DNA of 51,132 bases from an uncultured Mediterraneibacter sp. (lineage in GTDB: Bacteria > Bacillota > Clostridia > Lachnospirales > Lachnospiraceae), in the NCBI GenBank assembly GCA_944381495.1, contig CALWLJ010000024.1:1-51132 (forward strand), given 5' to 3'. The position numbers and the translations under genes are program-made. Below are positions 7,523 through 16,316 of the stretch, piece after piece (the stretch's first letter is position 1; every line of letters starts with the position of its first letter). The notes beneath the pieces are model-generated. The model searched no databases. It saw only the letters and a list, made by a program, of their open reading frames with translations, and had not been told where the DNA came from.

Positions 7523-9985
7523 TCATCTTTCCTCTTTTTCACTTAATTTCTCTGCCAGTCTGATCACTCTTCCCGCACATGCGCGTATCTCTCTCTCGGA
7601 CAGTTTTCCTTCTGCATAGGCCTGTCTGATATCCGCGTCATCCTGCCTGTTTCCCGGCATGATAATATCGTTTCCGGCAGCCGCGCACTGGCATGGGATG
7701 CTTCCGTCTTCCGGCACTGTTGTATTCCAGTCCGACATGATCACCCCATCGAAGCCCCATTCTTCCCGCACAAGTGTTGTACATAGATCTCTGCTGTTAG
7801 CCGCATGGACTCCATTGACCAGATTATATGAGGACATAACTGCTGCCGGTCTGCTCTCCTTTACCGCGATCTCAAACCCCCGGAGATAGATTTCTCTGAG
7901 TGTCCGCTGAGAAACACACACATCAACACCCATTCTGTTGTCCTCCTGGTTATTGCAGGCATAGTGTTTTATTGTAACGCCGCATCCGGGTCTGCTCTGT
8001 ACGCCCCGGGTAACAGCAGCCGCCATGATTCCGGACAGGAGAGGATCCTCAGAATAATATTCAAAGTTACGCCCGCAGAGCGGATTTCTCTGGATATTCA
8101 TTCCAGGCGCAAGCCACAGGTCCACGTGGAATTCTTCCATCTCCTCCGCGACTGCCCGTCCGAACGTCTCCAGCAGCTCCGGATCCCATGTCTGGGCAAG
8201 CGCGGTTCCCACCGGGAACGCCGTACAGTACTGGTAATAAGTATCCGCATCTTCATGGATCTCTGCCGAATCCAGGAAGCCGTTTTCCAGAGAGCCCAGT
8301 ACTCCGGTCCCGTAAACCGTATCGGAAGCCCGGTCAACCTGGTACCACTGTCTGAGACGGAGCCCTGCCGGCCCGTCTGCCATGATCAGAGAGCGGATCC
8401 CATATTTTTCTTCCAGAGCCTCTGTTGTTTCTCCGGCCGATCCCGGGACACGGATGCCTGCAGACCCCAGTGTGCTTGCCCCGTCTGTGATATTTCCATA
8501 CAGGAGCGGGATGAGGTCTTCCACCGGATAGTCCTCCGCATAAGGCGTGACACACTCTGTTTTTTCTTCTACACCCGGCTCGAATGAATAGACCGGCACA
8601 CCGATTTTCTTCCCATGCTCCAGCCACTTTTTCTCCAGTTCCGCGGCATGCTCGGCCCCTGCAGACTCTCTGATCTCTGCCGCCGGAGGACAGATCCTGC
8701 TGGTTTCTTCAATAATGGTATCCTGTGAGACTTCGATTTCCGCGACAAGTTCCACCGATGCGGAGCTGTTTCCGATCCAGATTCCGTATGTTCCCTGTTC
8801 CACGATCCACGCCTGACGTTTTTCTGAAAATACAGCGAGCTCTTTCTGCCGGATCAGTGCAGACACCTTCTGTCTCTCCCCCGGCTTCAGGGTATCCGTC
8901 TTTGCAAATCCCGCAAGCCTCCGGTATTCCTTTGCCTCGCCGGTCTGAGGCAGCGTCACATAGACCTGCACGACCTCGCGGCCGGAATAAATTTCACCCA
9001 AATTTGTTACTTCCGCTTCCGCCTCCAGCGATCTTTCATTTACCTTCAGACCGCAGAAGCTTATTTTAAATGAAGTATAGGACAGGCCATATCCAAATGG
9101 GAACAGCGGCTCCACACCAAAGCTGTCAAAATACCGGTATCCCACATAGATTCCCTCTTCATATACTTCTTTTGCCAGATCCCCGTTGAGGTAACTGTAG
9201 TTCAGGGCAGACGGATAATCCTCGTAATTTTTTGCCCAGGTAGCAGTCAGTTTTCCCTCCGGCACTGCTTTTCCCAGGAGCACATCCGCCACGGCATGGC
9301 CGCCCTCCTGCCCCGGCTGTGACACAGTCAGGACAGCTCTGACATTTTTTGCCTTCTGAAGAATATCCGTGAGTTCCACCGGACCTCCGGCATTCAGGAT
9401 CAGGATGATCGGAATCTGACGCCGGTCAAGGTCAAAGATATCTTCCATCTCCCTCCTGCTGAGATAGTAATCCCCGTCTTCCAGACGCCTGTCCTTTCCC
9501 TCGCCGGATATCCTGCTGATCACATACACTGCGCAGCCCGCTTCTGCCAGATCCTCCCCTGTTATTTTTCTTCCCTCCGGGAGGACAAACGGGTTTGCGG
9601 CATATGCATCAAAAGGATTCTCCACATGGAGGGCGTCTTCCAGTATTTTCTCTTTCCACTGTTCCCTTGCCTGTCTGTAACGTTCCTCATAATCCCTGAT
9701 CCATGCCTCGCTTGTGACAGTTACGCCCGCTTCTTTTATCCCTCTGTAAATGGAGATATTTTCCCGGTTGTTAACGTCTCCGGATCCAATCCCGCCTTTT
9801 ACCGTCTTCTCCGCTCCGCTTCCGAACAGAGCCACAGGCTCTGACTGTTTAAGAGGGAGCACACCGTCGTTTTTCAGCAGCACAATTCCCTCCGCCGCTG
9901 TTTTTCTTGCAAGTTCTCCATTTCTCTTCTCACGTTCCGATACTTCTGATACGTGACATCCGCTGTGGTTCCATTTTCGCATCAT
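7523..9985 (-). CDS. Glycoside hydrolase family 3, domain-swapped beta-glucosidase
   Basis: The 820-residue protein carries the GH3 domains in permuted order. The C-terminal alpha/beta sandwich comes first (KTAAEGIVLLKNDGVLPL near residue 30; PGQEGGHAVADVLLG near 235). A fibronectin-III-like domain follows (about 300-420). The catalytic (beta/alpha)8 barrel is last, with KHYACNNQE and the nucleophile Asp of GFDGVIMSDW near residue 752. This swapped layout is known from some clostridial and ruminal beta-glucosidases. No signal peptide is seen, so it works in the cytoplasm and probably releases glucose from imported beta-linked oligosaccharides. It is the last gene in line with the ABC transporter but lies beyond a hairpin. 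The starting Met is doubled (MMRKW). Confidence 0.92.
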   Translation of the reverse strand: MMRKWNHSGCHVSEVSEREKRNGELARKTAAEGIVLLKNDGVLPLKQSEPVALFGSGAEKTVKGGIGSGDVNNRENISIYRGIKEAGVTVTSEAWIRDYEERYRQAREQWKEKILEDALHVENPFDAYAANPFVLPEGRKITGEDLAEAGCAVYVISRISGEGKDRRLEDGDYYLSRREMEDIFDLDRRQIPIILILNAGGPVELTDILQKAKNVRAVLTVSQPGQEGGHAVADVLLGKAVPEGKLTATWAKNYEDYPSALNYSYLNGDLAKEVYEEGIYVGYRYFDSFGVEPLFPFGYGLSYTSFKISFCGLKVNERSLEAEAEVTNLGEIYSGREVVQVYVTLPQTGEAKEYRRLAGFAKTDTLKPGERQKVSALIRQKELAVFSEKRQAWIVEQGTYGIWIGNSSASVELVAEIEVSQDTIIEETSRICPPAAEIRESAGAEHAAELEKKWLEHGKKIGVPVYSFEPGVEEKTECVTPYAEDYPVEDLIPLLYGNITDGASTLGSAGIRVPGSAGETTEALEEKYGIRSLIMADGPAGLRLRQWYQVDRASDTVYGTGVLGSLENGFLDSAEIHEDADTYYQYCTAFPVGTALAQTWDPELLETFGRAVAEEMEEFHVDLWLAPGMNIQRNPLCGRNFEYYSEDPLLSGIMAAAVTRGVQSRPGCGVTIKHYACNNQEDNRMGVDVCVSQRTLREIYLRGFEIAVKESRPAAVMSSYNLVNGVHAANSRDLCTTLVREEWGFDGVIMSDWNTTVPEDGSIPCQCAAAGNDIIMPGNRQDDADIRQAYAEGKLSEREIRACAGRVIRLAEKLSEKEER

Positions 9986-10010
9986 CCTAGATTCTCCTTC
10001 TGCTTATATA

Positions 10011-10066
10011 TGAAAAACGCCATAGGGTTTCCCTGCTTTTTAAGGACGGCTCTATGACGTTTTTCA
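10011..10066 (-). terminator. Hairpin between ABC permease and GH3 gene
   Basis: TGAAAAACG-C-CATAG (10011-10025) pairs with CTATG-A-CGTTTTTCA (10052-10066), with one G-U pair in the RNA and a loop of 26 bases. The U run is part of the stem. It may be a leaky terminator that lowers GH3 expression relative to the transporter. Confidence 0.6.
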
Positions 10067-10084
10067 GCTTTTAAATGTAATCTT

Positions 10085-10930
10085 TTATTCCTTAACACCG
10101 CCAAGCGTTACGCCTGCAATGATATATTTGGAAAGAAGCAGATACACAATAATAATCGGCACGATCGCCACTGTGATCATCATGTAGATCTTTCCCATAT
10201 CAAAATTCATATAGTCCGCGCCTCTGAGCGTTGCGATCAGGATCGGGACCGTCATCTTATCCTTTGACTGGATGACCAGTGCAGGAACGAAGTAATTGTT
10301 CCATGATCCTACAAATGAGAAGATCGCCTGGACCGCGATCGCCGGCTTCATGATCGGAAGCACGATCCTGTTAAATGTCATGAACTCTCCGGATCCGTCG
10401 ATCCTTGCCGCCTCTACCAGCGACAGAGGAAGTGACGACTGCAGGTAGCTGTACATAAAGTAGAACACTGCCGGAGATGCAATGGACGGTATGATAAGCG
10501 GAAGCAGTGAATCATACATTCCCATATTAGTGATCAACCGCAGGAATCCCATTGCAGTAACCTGCGTCGGCATTACAAGGATGGCCATGATGAAGGTAAA
10601 AGCAACTTTCTTTACCTTAAAGTCATATGCATACAGGCCATATGCCGTCAGAGACGAAAAATAAGTACAAAGCGCTGCCGAACACGTTGATACGATAAGA
10701 CTGTTGATGATGCCTCTGAACATCGGAAAGCTTCCGTCATTCGCAACGTTTTTCAGGTTTTCCAGGAAATAATTTCCCGGAATGGCTGAAAATCCCTTTT
10801 GCAGATCCGCATGGGAGCGGGTTGCATTCACGATCAGTATGTAAAAGAAAAACAGGCACATGAATGAAAGCACGATGAGTACCACATGAGCCAGTATGCT
10901 CTGTACATGTTTTGGCTTGCTTGATTTCAT
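10085..10930 (-). CDS. Carbohydrate ABC transporter permease (MalG/AraQ type)
   Basis: This is the second inner-membrane subunit of a CUT1-family sugar importer, with 281 residues and six predicted membrane segments. The EAA loop that contacts the ATPase is clear (EAARIDGSGEFMTFNRIVLPIMKPA region). The protein ends with the typical GVTLGGVKE tail of MalG/AraQ proteins. It begins three bases after the preceding permease, so the two are translationally linked. No ATPase gene is in the cluster; as in many Firmicutes, a shared MsmX-type ATPase elsewhere is expected. Confidence 0.94.
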   Translation of the reverse strand: MKSSKPKHVQSILAHVVLIVLSFMCLFFFYILIVNATRSHADLQKGFSAIPGNYFLENLKNVANDGSFPMFRGIINSLIVSTCSAALCTYFSSLTAYGLYAYDFKVKKVAFTFIMAILVMPTQVTAMGFLRLITNMGMYDSLLPLIIPSIASPAVFYFMYSYLQSSLPLSLVEAARIDGSGEFMTFNRIVLPIMKPAIAVQAIFSFVGSWNNYFVPALVIQSKDKMTVPILIATLRGADYMNFDMGKIYMMITVAIVPIIIVYLLLSKYIIAGVTLGGVKE

Positions 10931-10933
10931 GAA

Positions 10934-11887
10934 CTATCTCCCCCTTTTTTCCGCTTTTGCTCTTCTTTTCGCCGCTTTTGCTCCATTGTCATCAGTTCCG
11001 TTGGTCATCCTGTATACAAAGAAGCAGAGGATCGCGCTGACAATAAAGAGATATACTGACAGCGCACCGGCCATACCGTAGTTCCTGCTCTTCAGATGGC
11101 TGTTCAGGAACATGATCAGCGTCATAGACGTACGGTCCGGATTACCCTGTCCGTTTGTCAGGATCTGAGGCACGTCAAACATCTGCAGACCACCGATGAT
11201 AGATGTGATCAGCGTATATGCAAGGATTGGTCGGATCAGCGGTAATGTAATATAGAAAAATCTTTTTACACTGGTACAGCCGTCCAGTTCGCACGCCTCA
11301 AATATATCCTGGCTGATTCCCATGATGGCTGCCATCAGCATGATCGTTGTATTTCCAAACCACATCAGGAAGTTCATCAGTCCTACCAGAGACCGTGTTC
11401 CCAGAACAGAGCCGAGGAAGTCAATCGGCTCGCTCGTCCACCCCAGAGACATCAGGATGGAGTTGATCGGTCCGTTGGTGGAGAACATAGCAAAGAACAA
11501 CATTGCAAATGCAGATGCCATGATCAGGTTCGGAAGATAGATAACAACCTTGAAGAACTGTTTGCCATGGATCTTCAGTCGGATATCTGTAAACCAGTTA
11601 GCGAGAAGCAGTGCGATCACGATCTGCGGGATAAACCCGATAACCCACAGGATCAGTGTATTTCCCGCATACTTCAGCATATCCGAATCAAGCAGGCTTA
11701 TATAGTTTTCCAGCCCGATAAATGTAGGCCCGATCTCCTTGATACCAGAACGGTAATACTCATAGAAGCTGTACCGTATCGTATCGACCAGCGGGATCAG
11801 TGAAAAGATAAAAAAGCATATAAAAAACGGAAGGATAAAGATATACCCCCATTTCGCATAGCTGATGCTTTTGCGTTTTTTCTTCAT
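10934..11887 (-). CDS. Carbohydrate ABC transporter permease (MalF/UgpA type)
   Basis: This is the first permease subunit of the importer, with 317 residues. A hydrophobic first helix follows a basic N-terminus (KKKRKSISYAKWGYIFILPFF). The EAA loop is EACELDGCTSVKRFFYITLPL. A strongly basic C-terminus (AAKRRAKAEKRGR) faces the cytoplasm. The ribosome site is AAAGGA about ten bases upstream of the ATG. It lies between the solute-binding protein and the second permease in one operon. Confidence 0.94.
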   Translation of the reverse strand: MKKKRKSISYAKWGYIFILPFFICFFIFSLIPLVDTIRYSFYEYYRSGIKEIGPTFIGLENYISLLDSDMLKYAGNTLILWVIGFIPQIVIALLLANWFTDIRLKIHGKQFFKVVIYLPNLIMASAFAMLFFAMFSTNGPINSILMSLGWTSEPIDFLGSVLGTRSLVGLMNFLMWFGNTTIMLMAAIMGISQDIFEACELDGCTSVKRFFYITLPLIRPILAYTLITSIIGGLQMFDVPQILTNGQGNPDRTSMTLIMFLNSHLKSRNYGMAGALSVYLFIVSAILCFFVYRMTNGTDDNGAKAAKRRAKAEKRGR

Positions 11888-11913
11888 AAAACGTCATTCC
11901 TTTCTTTCGGGAA

Positions 11914-11948
11914 CTGCCGTGCAGAGCCTCTTTCGTCCCGCACGGCAG
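11914..11948 (-). other. Intercistronic hairpin after the binding-protein gene
   Basis: CTGCCGTGC (11914-11922) and GCACGGCAG (11940-11948) form a perfect 9-bp stem, extendable by G-U pairs, with no U run. Such hairpins behind binding-protein genes usually protect the upstream message and raise binding-protein output over permease output. Confidence 0.65.
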
Positions 11949-11961
11949 CCGCTTTATTCTC

Positions 11962-13347
11962 TTACTCCGGCCACTGGATCTCGGTAATGTCCGGATAACG
12001 TTCTTTTATTGCTGTCTCGAAGTTGCTTTTTGCTCTGTCATAATCTACTTTGCCCTGGAAATAATCGCTGAATGCATTCTGGATCAGCTCCACACATCCC
12101 TGATCATAAGAGGAAAGAGGCGCGATCTCGATATTCTCTGCAACAGGAGCGAAATACTCGTAGGGATTCTGTCCGCCGAGGAAGTCAGATGCGAACTCGT
12201 CGCTCTGAGCTGCTTCCTGCATACCGCTTACTGTGTTTGTAAAATCAAGATAATCCTTGGAGATCTTCATCAGGTTGTCCTTGTCTGCCGTAAGAGAAAG
12301 GATAATGTCTTTTACATGCTCCGGATTATCTGTTCCTGTACATGCATGGATATAGGAACCACCCCAGTTGTATTCCTGCGGCGGGTTCGTAACTGCCCAT
12401 GCTCCGTCTCCGCCGTCCCAGTTCGGATTCAGAGTGAAATCAATTCCCCATGCCGGAAGCAGGAAAGCAAATACCTTGGAAGAAGAACTCATAGCCTTGT
12501 TCCAGTCGTCGTTCCACTGTCCCTTGACTGTTTTGTCGAAGTAACCTTCGTCAAGCCATTCCTTGGAATCGTTGATCCAGTCCATGATTTTCTGGTTTAC
12601 TTTGATAACTGTATCGCCGGTAGCAACCCATGGCTCATCAATGCTGTTTCCATACAGACGGAATGTATCTGCATAAGAAGCAAATGTATAATAACCTTTT
12701 GCTTTCAGCTCCCCAGCTGTTGTCTTCAGTGTATCCCAGTCCTTCACTTTCTCACCTACCGCTGTCGGATCATCGGTTCCGAATACATCCTTGGCAATAT
12801 CCCTGCGGTATACAAGGAGTCCCGGACAGCACTGCCATGTTGATCCTCTCTGGACGCCGTTCTGATCAGATGCCGTTGTCTTTGTGAACTCATACTGATC
12901 CGCCAGGTCTGTCTCCGGATCGATTCCCAGGTCTTCAAGCGGCATTGCCACGTCAGCGTCTGCATCCGTATACTTGAACACATAGTCTGTCTCAGAAAGG
13001 AAGATATCTACCTTGTCGTCCGGAGCCGCATCAGCCTGAGCGAGAAGAGCCTCGTCAAGTTTCTGCTGATACACGCCGTCCTGGTTCGGGTTGATGATCC
13101 AGTGGATCTCCGTTCCGTCCTTCAGTGTCGTAACCGTTCCGTCATCAGATGTACTCTCAACTTCCGGATAAACAGCCTCCAGTCTGGTACGGAACTCATC
13201 ATTCCAGCTGTAAATATTGATGACCTTTCCTTCCTCTGTCGTCTCCGATCCGCCGCCTTCTCCGGATCCGCCGTTTCCGCCACATCCTGCCAGCAATCCG
13301 GCAGCTGTGACTGCTGCCAACAGAACAGCAACTACTCTCTTTTTCAT
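11962..13347 (-). CDS. Carbohydrate ABC transporter solute-binding lipoprotein
   Basis: The 461-residue protein has a lipoprotein signal (basic KKR start, hydrophobic stretch, lipobox LLAGC with Cys near position 22) followed by a Gly/Ser/Glu-rich linker. The body is a CUT1-type extracellular binding domain (GKVINIYSWNDEF; many Trp and Asp residues for sugar stacking). It catches oligosaccharides outside the membrane and hands them to the two permeases downstream. It is the first gene of the leftward operon. The neighbouring GH3 and GH94 enzymes point to beta-glucan oligosaccharides; the linkage is not proven by the sequence. Confidence 0.94.
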   Translation of the reverse strand: MKKRVVAVLLAAVTAAGLLAGCGGNGGSGEGGGSETTEEGKVINIYSWNDEFRTRLEAVYPEVESTSDDGTVTTLKDGTEIHWIINPNQDGVYQQKLDEALLAQADAAPDDKVDIFLSETDYVFKYTDADADVAMPLEDLGIDPETDLADQYEFTKTTASDQNGVQRGSTWQCCPGLLVYRRDIAKDVFGTDDPTAVGEKVKDWDTLKTTAGELKAKGYYTFASYADTFRLYGNSIDEPWVATGDTVIKVNQKIMDWINDSKEWLDEGYFDKTVKGQWNDDWNKAMSSSSKVFAFLLPAWGIDFTLNPNWDGGDGAWAVTNPPQEYNWGGSYIHACTGTDNPEHVKDIILSLTADKDNLMKISKDYLDFTNTVSGMQEAAQSDEFASDFLGGQNPYEYFAPVAENIEIAPLSSYDQGCVELIQNAFSDYFQGKVDYDRAKSNFETAIKERYPDITEIQWPE

Positions 13348-13405
13348 TGTTAATTCCTCCTATTTCTATTATTCACGGTGCTTCCGCCCCGCTCAAGATG
13401 TGAAA

Positions 13406-13434
13406 ATTATAGCTCAATCGTTCTCCGCGATATA
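13406..13434 (-). promoter_or_regulatory. Promoter of the ABC transporter operon
   Basis: A perfect TATAAT (13406-13411, minus strand) lies about 60 bases before the binding-protein start. The -35 position (13429-13434) reads TATATC, which is poor, so an activator is likely. The shared dyad at 13453-13508 sits just upstream. Confidence 0.55.
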
Positions 13435-13452
13435 TTATAAATCTCAAAAAAA

Positions 13453-13508
13453 TGTCAGATTCATGACCCGTTTTCTCCGGAAATCCATTTTATGTCATGA
13501 TTCTGATA
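13453..13508. promoter_or_regulatory. Inverted repeat between divergent glucan operons (operator candidate)
   Basis: TGTCAGATTCATGAC (13453-13467) and GTCATGATTCTGATA (13494-13508) are inverted copies with 13 of 15 matches, centred between two promoters that both lack a good -35 box. This is the expected form of binding sites for a dimeric activator. The AraC protein encoded at 18841-19650 is the nearest candidate. Confidence 0.6.
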
Positions 13509-13527
13509 TTTTTCCTCGTTTTTCTGA

Positions 13528-13556
13528 TTTTTGCCTTACTGATATTCTTATATAAT
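13528..13556 (+). promoter_or_regulatory. Promoter of the GH94 operon
   Basis: TATAAT lies at 13551-13556. With 17-base spacing the -35 would be TTTTTG, which is weak. It lies upstream of the TTG start at 13590, which supports that start over an earlier ATG. Confidence 0.5.
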
Positions 13557-13589
13557 GCCTGTAAATGCCAAACGAAAGGAGAACCAAAA

Positions 13590-16289
13590 TTGAAACAACT
13601 ACAATTTATTGATGAGTACGGAAGTTTTACTGCAGAACGTCCGGAAAATATCAGTTATCTGTACTTTCCGCTCGCGTCAGAAACCGGGCTGAAAAGCTCT
13701 GTCACTCCCAATCTTGGCGGTGATTCCAAACTGGATCAGGAGAGCTTTCTGCTGGAGCCGGTAAGTGCGGAGAATCTTCATAATAACCGCTCCACCAGGA
13801 ACTTCTGGCTTGCCTCTGAAAATGGCGGGATCTTCTCTGTAGTCGGATCATCTGCCCGTCAGGAAGACATGAAGTTTACTTCCGGACAGGATGAGAGCAG
13901 ACTGACAGCAGGATTTATGTGGCATACCATGGAACGGGTATCACATACACCTGCTGTCAGGGCCACAGTCACCTCTTTTATACCGGCGGATGAAAATGCG
14001 GAGATCATGCATATCACCATATGCAATACATCCGACTCCCCGGAAACACTGACCCCTTATGCCGCAGTGCCGGTCTACGGCCGCAGCGCAGATAATATCA
14101 GAGACCACAGGAACGTAACTTCCATGCTCCACAGAATAAAGACTGATTCCCACGGAGTACTGGTATGCCCCACCATGTCCTTTGACGAGCGGGGACACCG
14201 GCCCAATCACAGAATCTACTATGTATATGGATACGGAGCGTCAGGGCAGGCTCCCGAATGCTTCTATCCAACGGCAGAGGATTTCCTTGGTGAAGGGGGA
14301 ACCTACACTCACCCCCGTGCTGTATATGAACACACAGAAGGTGTTCCACCGTTTTCCCATGCAGAAGGGAAAGAAGCCATGGGTGCTTTCCGCTTCCCCA
14401 GGATCACACTTATGCCCGGTCAGACGACAGAATATGTCCTGATCTTCGGAATAGAGGAGAGCGAATCGGCAGTCAGGCGTGTCTTCAGTAAATATGACTC
14501 TGCCGAGAAGACTGCCGCCGCACTTGAGGCAACCCGCTCCCTGTGGCGTGATAAAGTCAATGTCGGCTTCCACACCGGCAGCAGCAGTTTTGACGGATTC
14601 ATGAAATGGGTATGTTTCCAGCCTTTCCTCCGCAGACTCTTCGGATGCTCTTTCCTGCCCCATCATGACTATGGACGGGGAGGCCGGGGATGGAGGGATC
14701 TCTGGCAGGACTGCCTCTCCCTGCTGTTGATGGACCCGGACGGCGTAGGTCAGATGATCGAGAAGAACTTCGGCGGAGTCCGCGTCGATGGCACCAATGC
14801 CACAATCATCGGAGCCGGGGACGGCAATTTCATCGCTGACCGCAACGGCATCGCCCGCGTATGGATGGATCATGCCCTCTGGCCACAGATGACTACCAGA
14901 CTTTACATCGACCAGACAGGCGATACAGAGATCCTGAACAGACAGGCCTCATATTTCAAAGACAGCCAGTGCATGCGTGGTACAGCCGCCGACACGGTCT
15001 GGGAGCCTGAGCAGGGCAGTCTGCAGCGTACAGAGCAGAACGAAGTCTATACCGGAAGTATCCTGGAACACCTCCTCATCCAGCAGCTGACCTCTTTCTA
15101 TGAGGTAGGGGATCACAATATCTGCCGGCTCCGGGGTGCCGACTGGAATGACGCTCTGGATATGGCGGAAGAGCACGGCGAAAGCGTGGCCTTCACCTGT
15201 GCCTACGCAGGAAATCTCAGAGAGCTTGCGGAGATGATCCGCCTTCTGGAAATCCGCTCCCGGGATCATGAGACTGAAGTAATGGAAGAGCTGGGCATCC
15301 TGCTCAATGATGACCCCGAAGTCTTCGGAAACATACAGGCAAAACAGGAGATTCTCGACCGATATGTACGCTCCTGCCGCCGGTATGTCAGCGGCCGCCG
15401 CATCCGTGTACGGCTGTCCGATCTTGCCCGCAATCTGGAGCGCAAGGCAGACTGGCTGTCCGACTGCCTGAAGGAGCAGGAGTGGATCAGCGGAGAGAAC
15501 GGGGAAGGCTGGTTCAACAGCTATTACGATGATCACGGACATGCCGTGGAAGGATTCTTCCCTGACGGAGTTCGCATGATGCTGACCGGACAGGTATTTG
15601 CCATTATGGGAAATGTAGCAACAGAGTCTCAGATCAGCAGCATTGTACGGAGCGCCGACCACTATCTCTACCGCAAAGAGATCGGCGGATACCGCCTGAA
15701 CACAGATTTTCACGAGCTGAAGTTCGACATGGGCAGAATGTTCGGCTTCGCGTACGGCGAAAAGGAAAACGGCGCCGTATTCTCTCATATGACCGTCATG
15801 TTTGCCAATGCCCTGTACCGCCGCGGCTTTGCCAGAGAGGGGTGGAAGGCTCTGAAAACACTGGCGGAGACAGCGCTGGATTTTGACACCAGCCGCATTT
15901 ATCCCGGTATCCCGGAATATTTCCGTGCGGATGGCAGAGGTATGTATCACTACCTCACAGGCGCTGCCAGCTGGTACATGCTGACCATGGTCACACAGGT
16001 CTTCGGTGTCCGCGGTGAAGCAGGAGATCTGATCTTTGACCCGAAACTGTGCGCAGAACAGTTAGATGAGCAGGGTAGAGCATCGGTCTGCGTATCCTTT
16101 GCCGGCAGGGATCTTGAGATTACTTATGAAAACACCGGCCGAAAAGAATACGGGGACTACGCCACAGGCTCTGCAATATGCGGCGGCGTTGAGCTCCCCC
16201 TTGCCGATGATGGCCGGGCAATCATGCCGCGCAGAATGCTGGACGAACTATCAGACGGAGTCCATCACATTATTATTAAACTGATTTAA
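13590..16289 (+). CDS. GH94-type glycoside phosphorylase (long form, beta-oligoglucan)
   Basis: The protein has 899 residues from a TTG start at 13590, which has AAAGGAGAA eight bases upstream. An ATG at 13497 in the same frame would place the promoter inside the gene and add a spurious hydrophobic stretch. The N-terminal beta-sandwich is followed by an (alpha/alpha)6 barrel with RGWRDLWQD, the general-acid region GADWNDALD (Asp about residue 518) and GAASWYMLTM near the end. Enzymes of this clan split beta-glucosides with phosphate and release glucose 1-phosphate. Length and motifs resemble the oligoglucan phosphorylases rather than cellobiose phosphorylase. A beta-1,2-glucan enzyme is a reasonable guess from gene context, not proof. 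No signal peptide is present. The second GH94 gene begins 27 bases later. Confidence 0.85.
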   Translation: MKQLQFIDEYGSFTAERPENISYLYFPLASETGLKSSVTPNLGGDSKLDQESFLLEPVSAENLHNNRSTRNFWLASENGGIFSVVGSSARQEDMKFTSGQDESRLTAGFMWHTMERVSHTPAVRATVTSFIPADENAEIMHITICNTSDSPETLTPYAAVPVYGRSADNIRDHRNVTSMLHRIKTDSHGVLVCPTMSFDERGHRPNHRIYYVYGYGASGQAPECFYPTAEDFLGEGGTYTHPRAVYEHTEGVPPFSHAEGKEAMGAFRFPRITLMPGQTTEYVLIFGIEESESAVRRVFSKYDSAEKTAAALEATRSLWRDKVNVGFHTGSSSFDGFMKWVCFQPFLRRLFGCSFLPHHDYGRGGRGWRDLWQDCLSLLLMDPDGVGQMIEKNFGGVRVDGTNATIIGAGDGNFIADRNGIARVWMDHALWPQMTTRLYIDQTGDTEILNRQASYFKDSQCMRGTAADTVWEPEQGSLQRTEQNEVYTGSILEHLLIQQLTSFYEVGDHNICRLRGADWNDALDMAEEHGESVAFTCAYAGNLRELAEMIRLLEIRSRDHETEVMEELGILLNDDPEVFGNIQAKQEILDRYVRSCRRYVSGRRIRVRLSDLARNLERKADWLSDCLKEQEWISGENGEGWFNSYYDDHGHAVEGFFPDGVRMMLTGQVFAIMGNVATESQISSIVRSADHYLYRKEIGGYRLNTDFHELKFDMGRMFGFAYGEKENGAVFSHMTVMFANALYRRGFAREGWKALKTLAETALDFDTSRIYPGIPEYFRADGRGMYHYLTGAASWYMLTMVTQVFGVRGEAGDLIFDPKLCAEQLDEQGRASVCVSFAGRDLEITYENTGRKEYGDYATGSAICGGVELPLADDGRAIMPRRMLDELSDGVHHIIIKLI

Positions 16290-16316
16290 TTCAATCGGAA
16301 GGAAAGGTATAAGATT

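Noticed and set aside
14949-15950. A 333-codon frame antisense to the first GH94 gene
   Set aside because: It is a shadow of a real gene with strong motifs.
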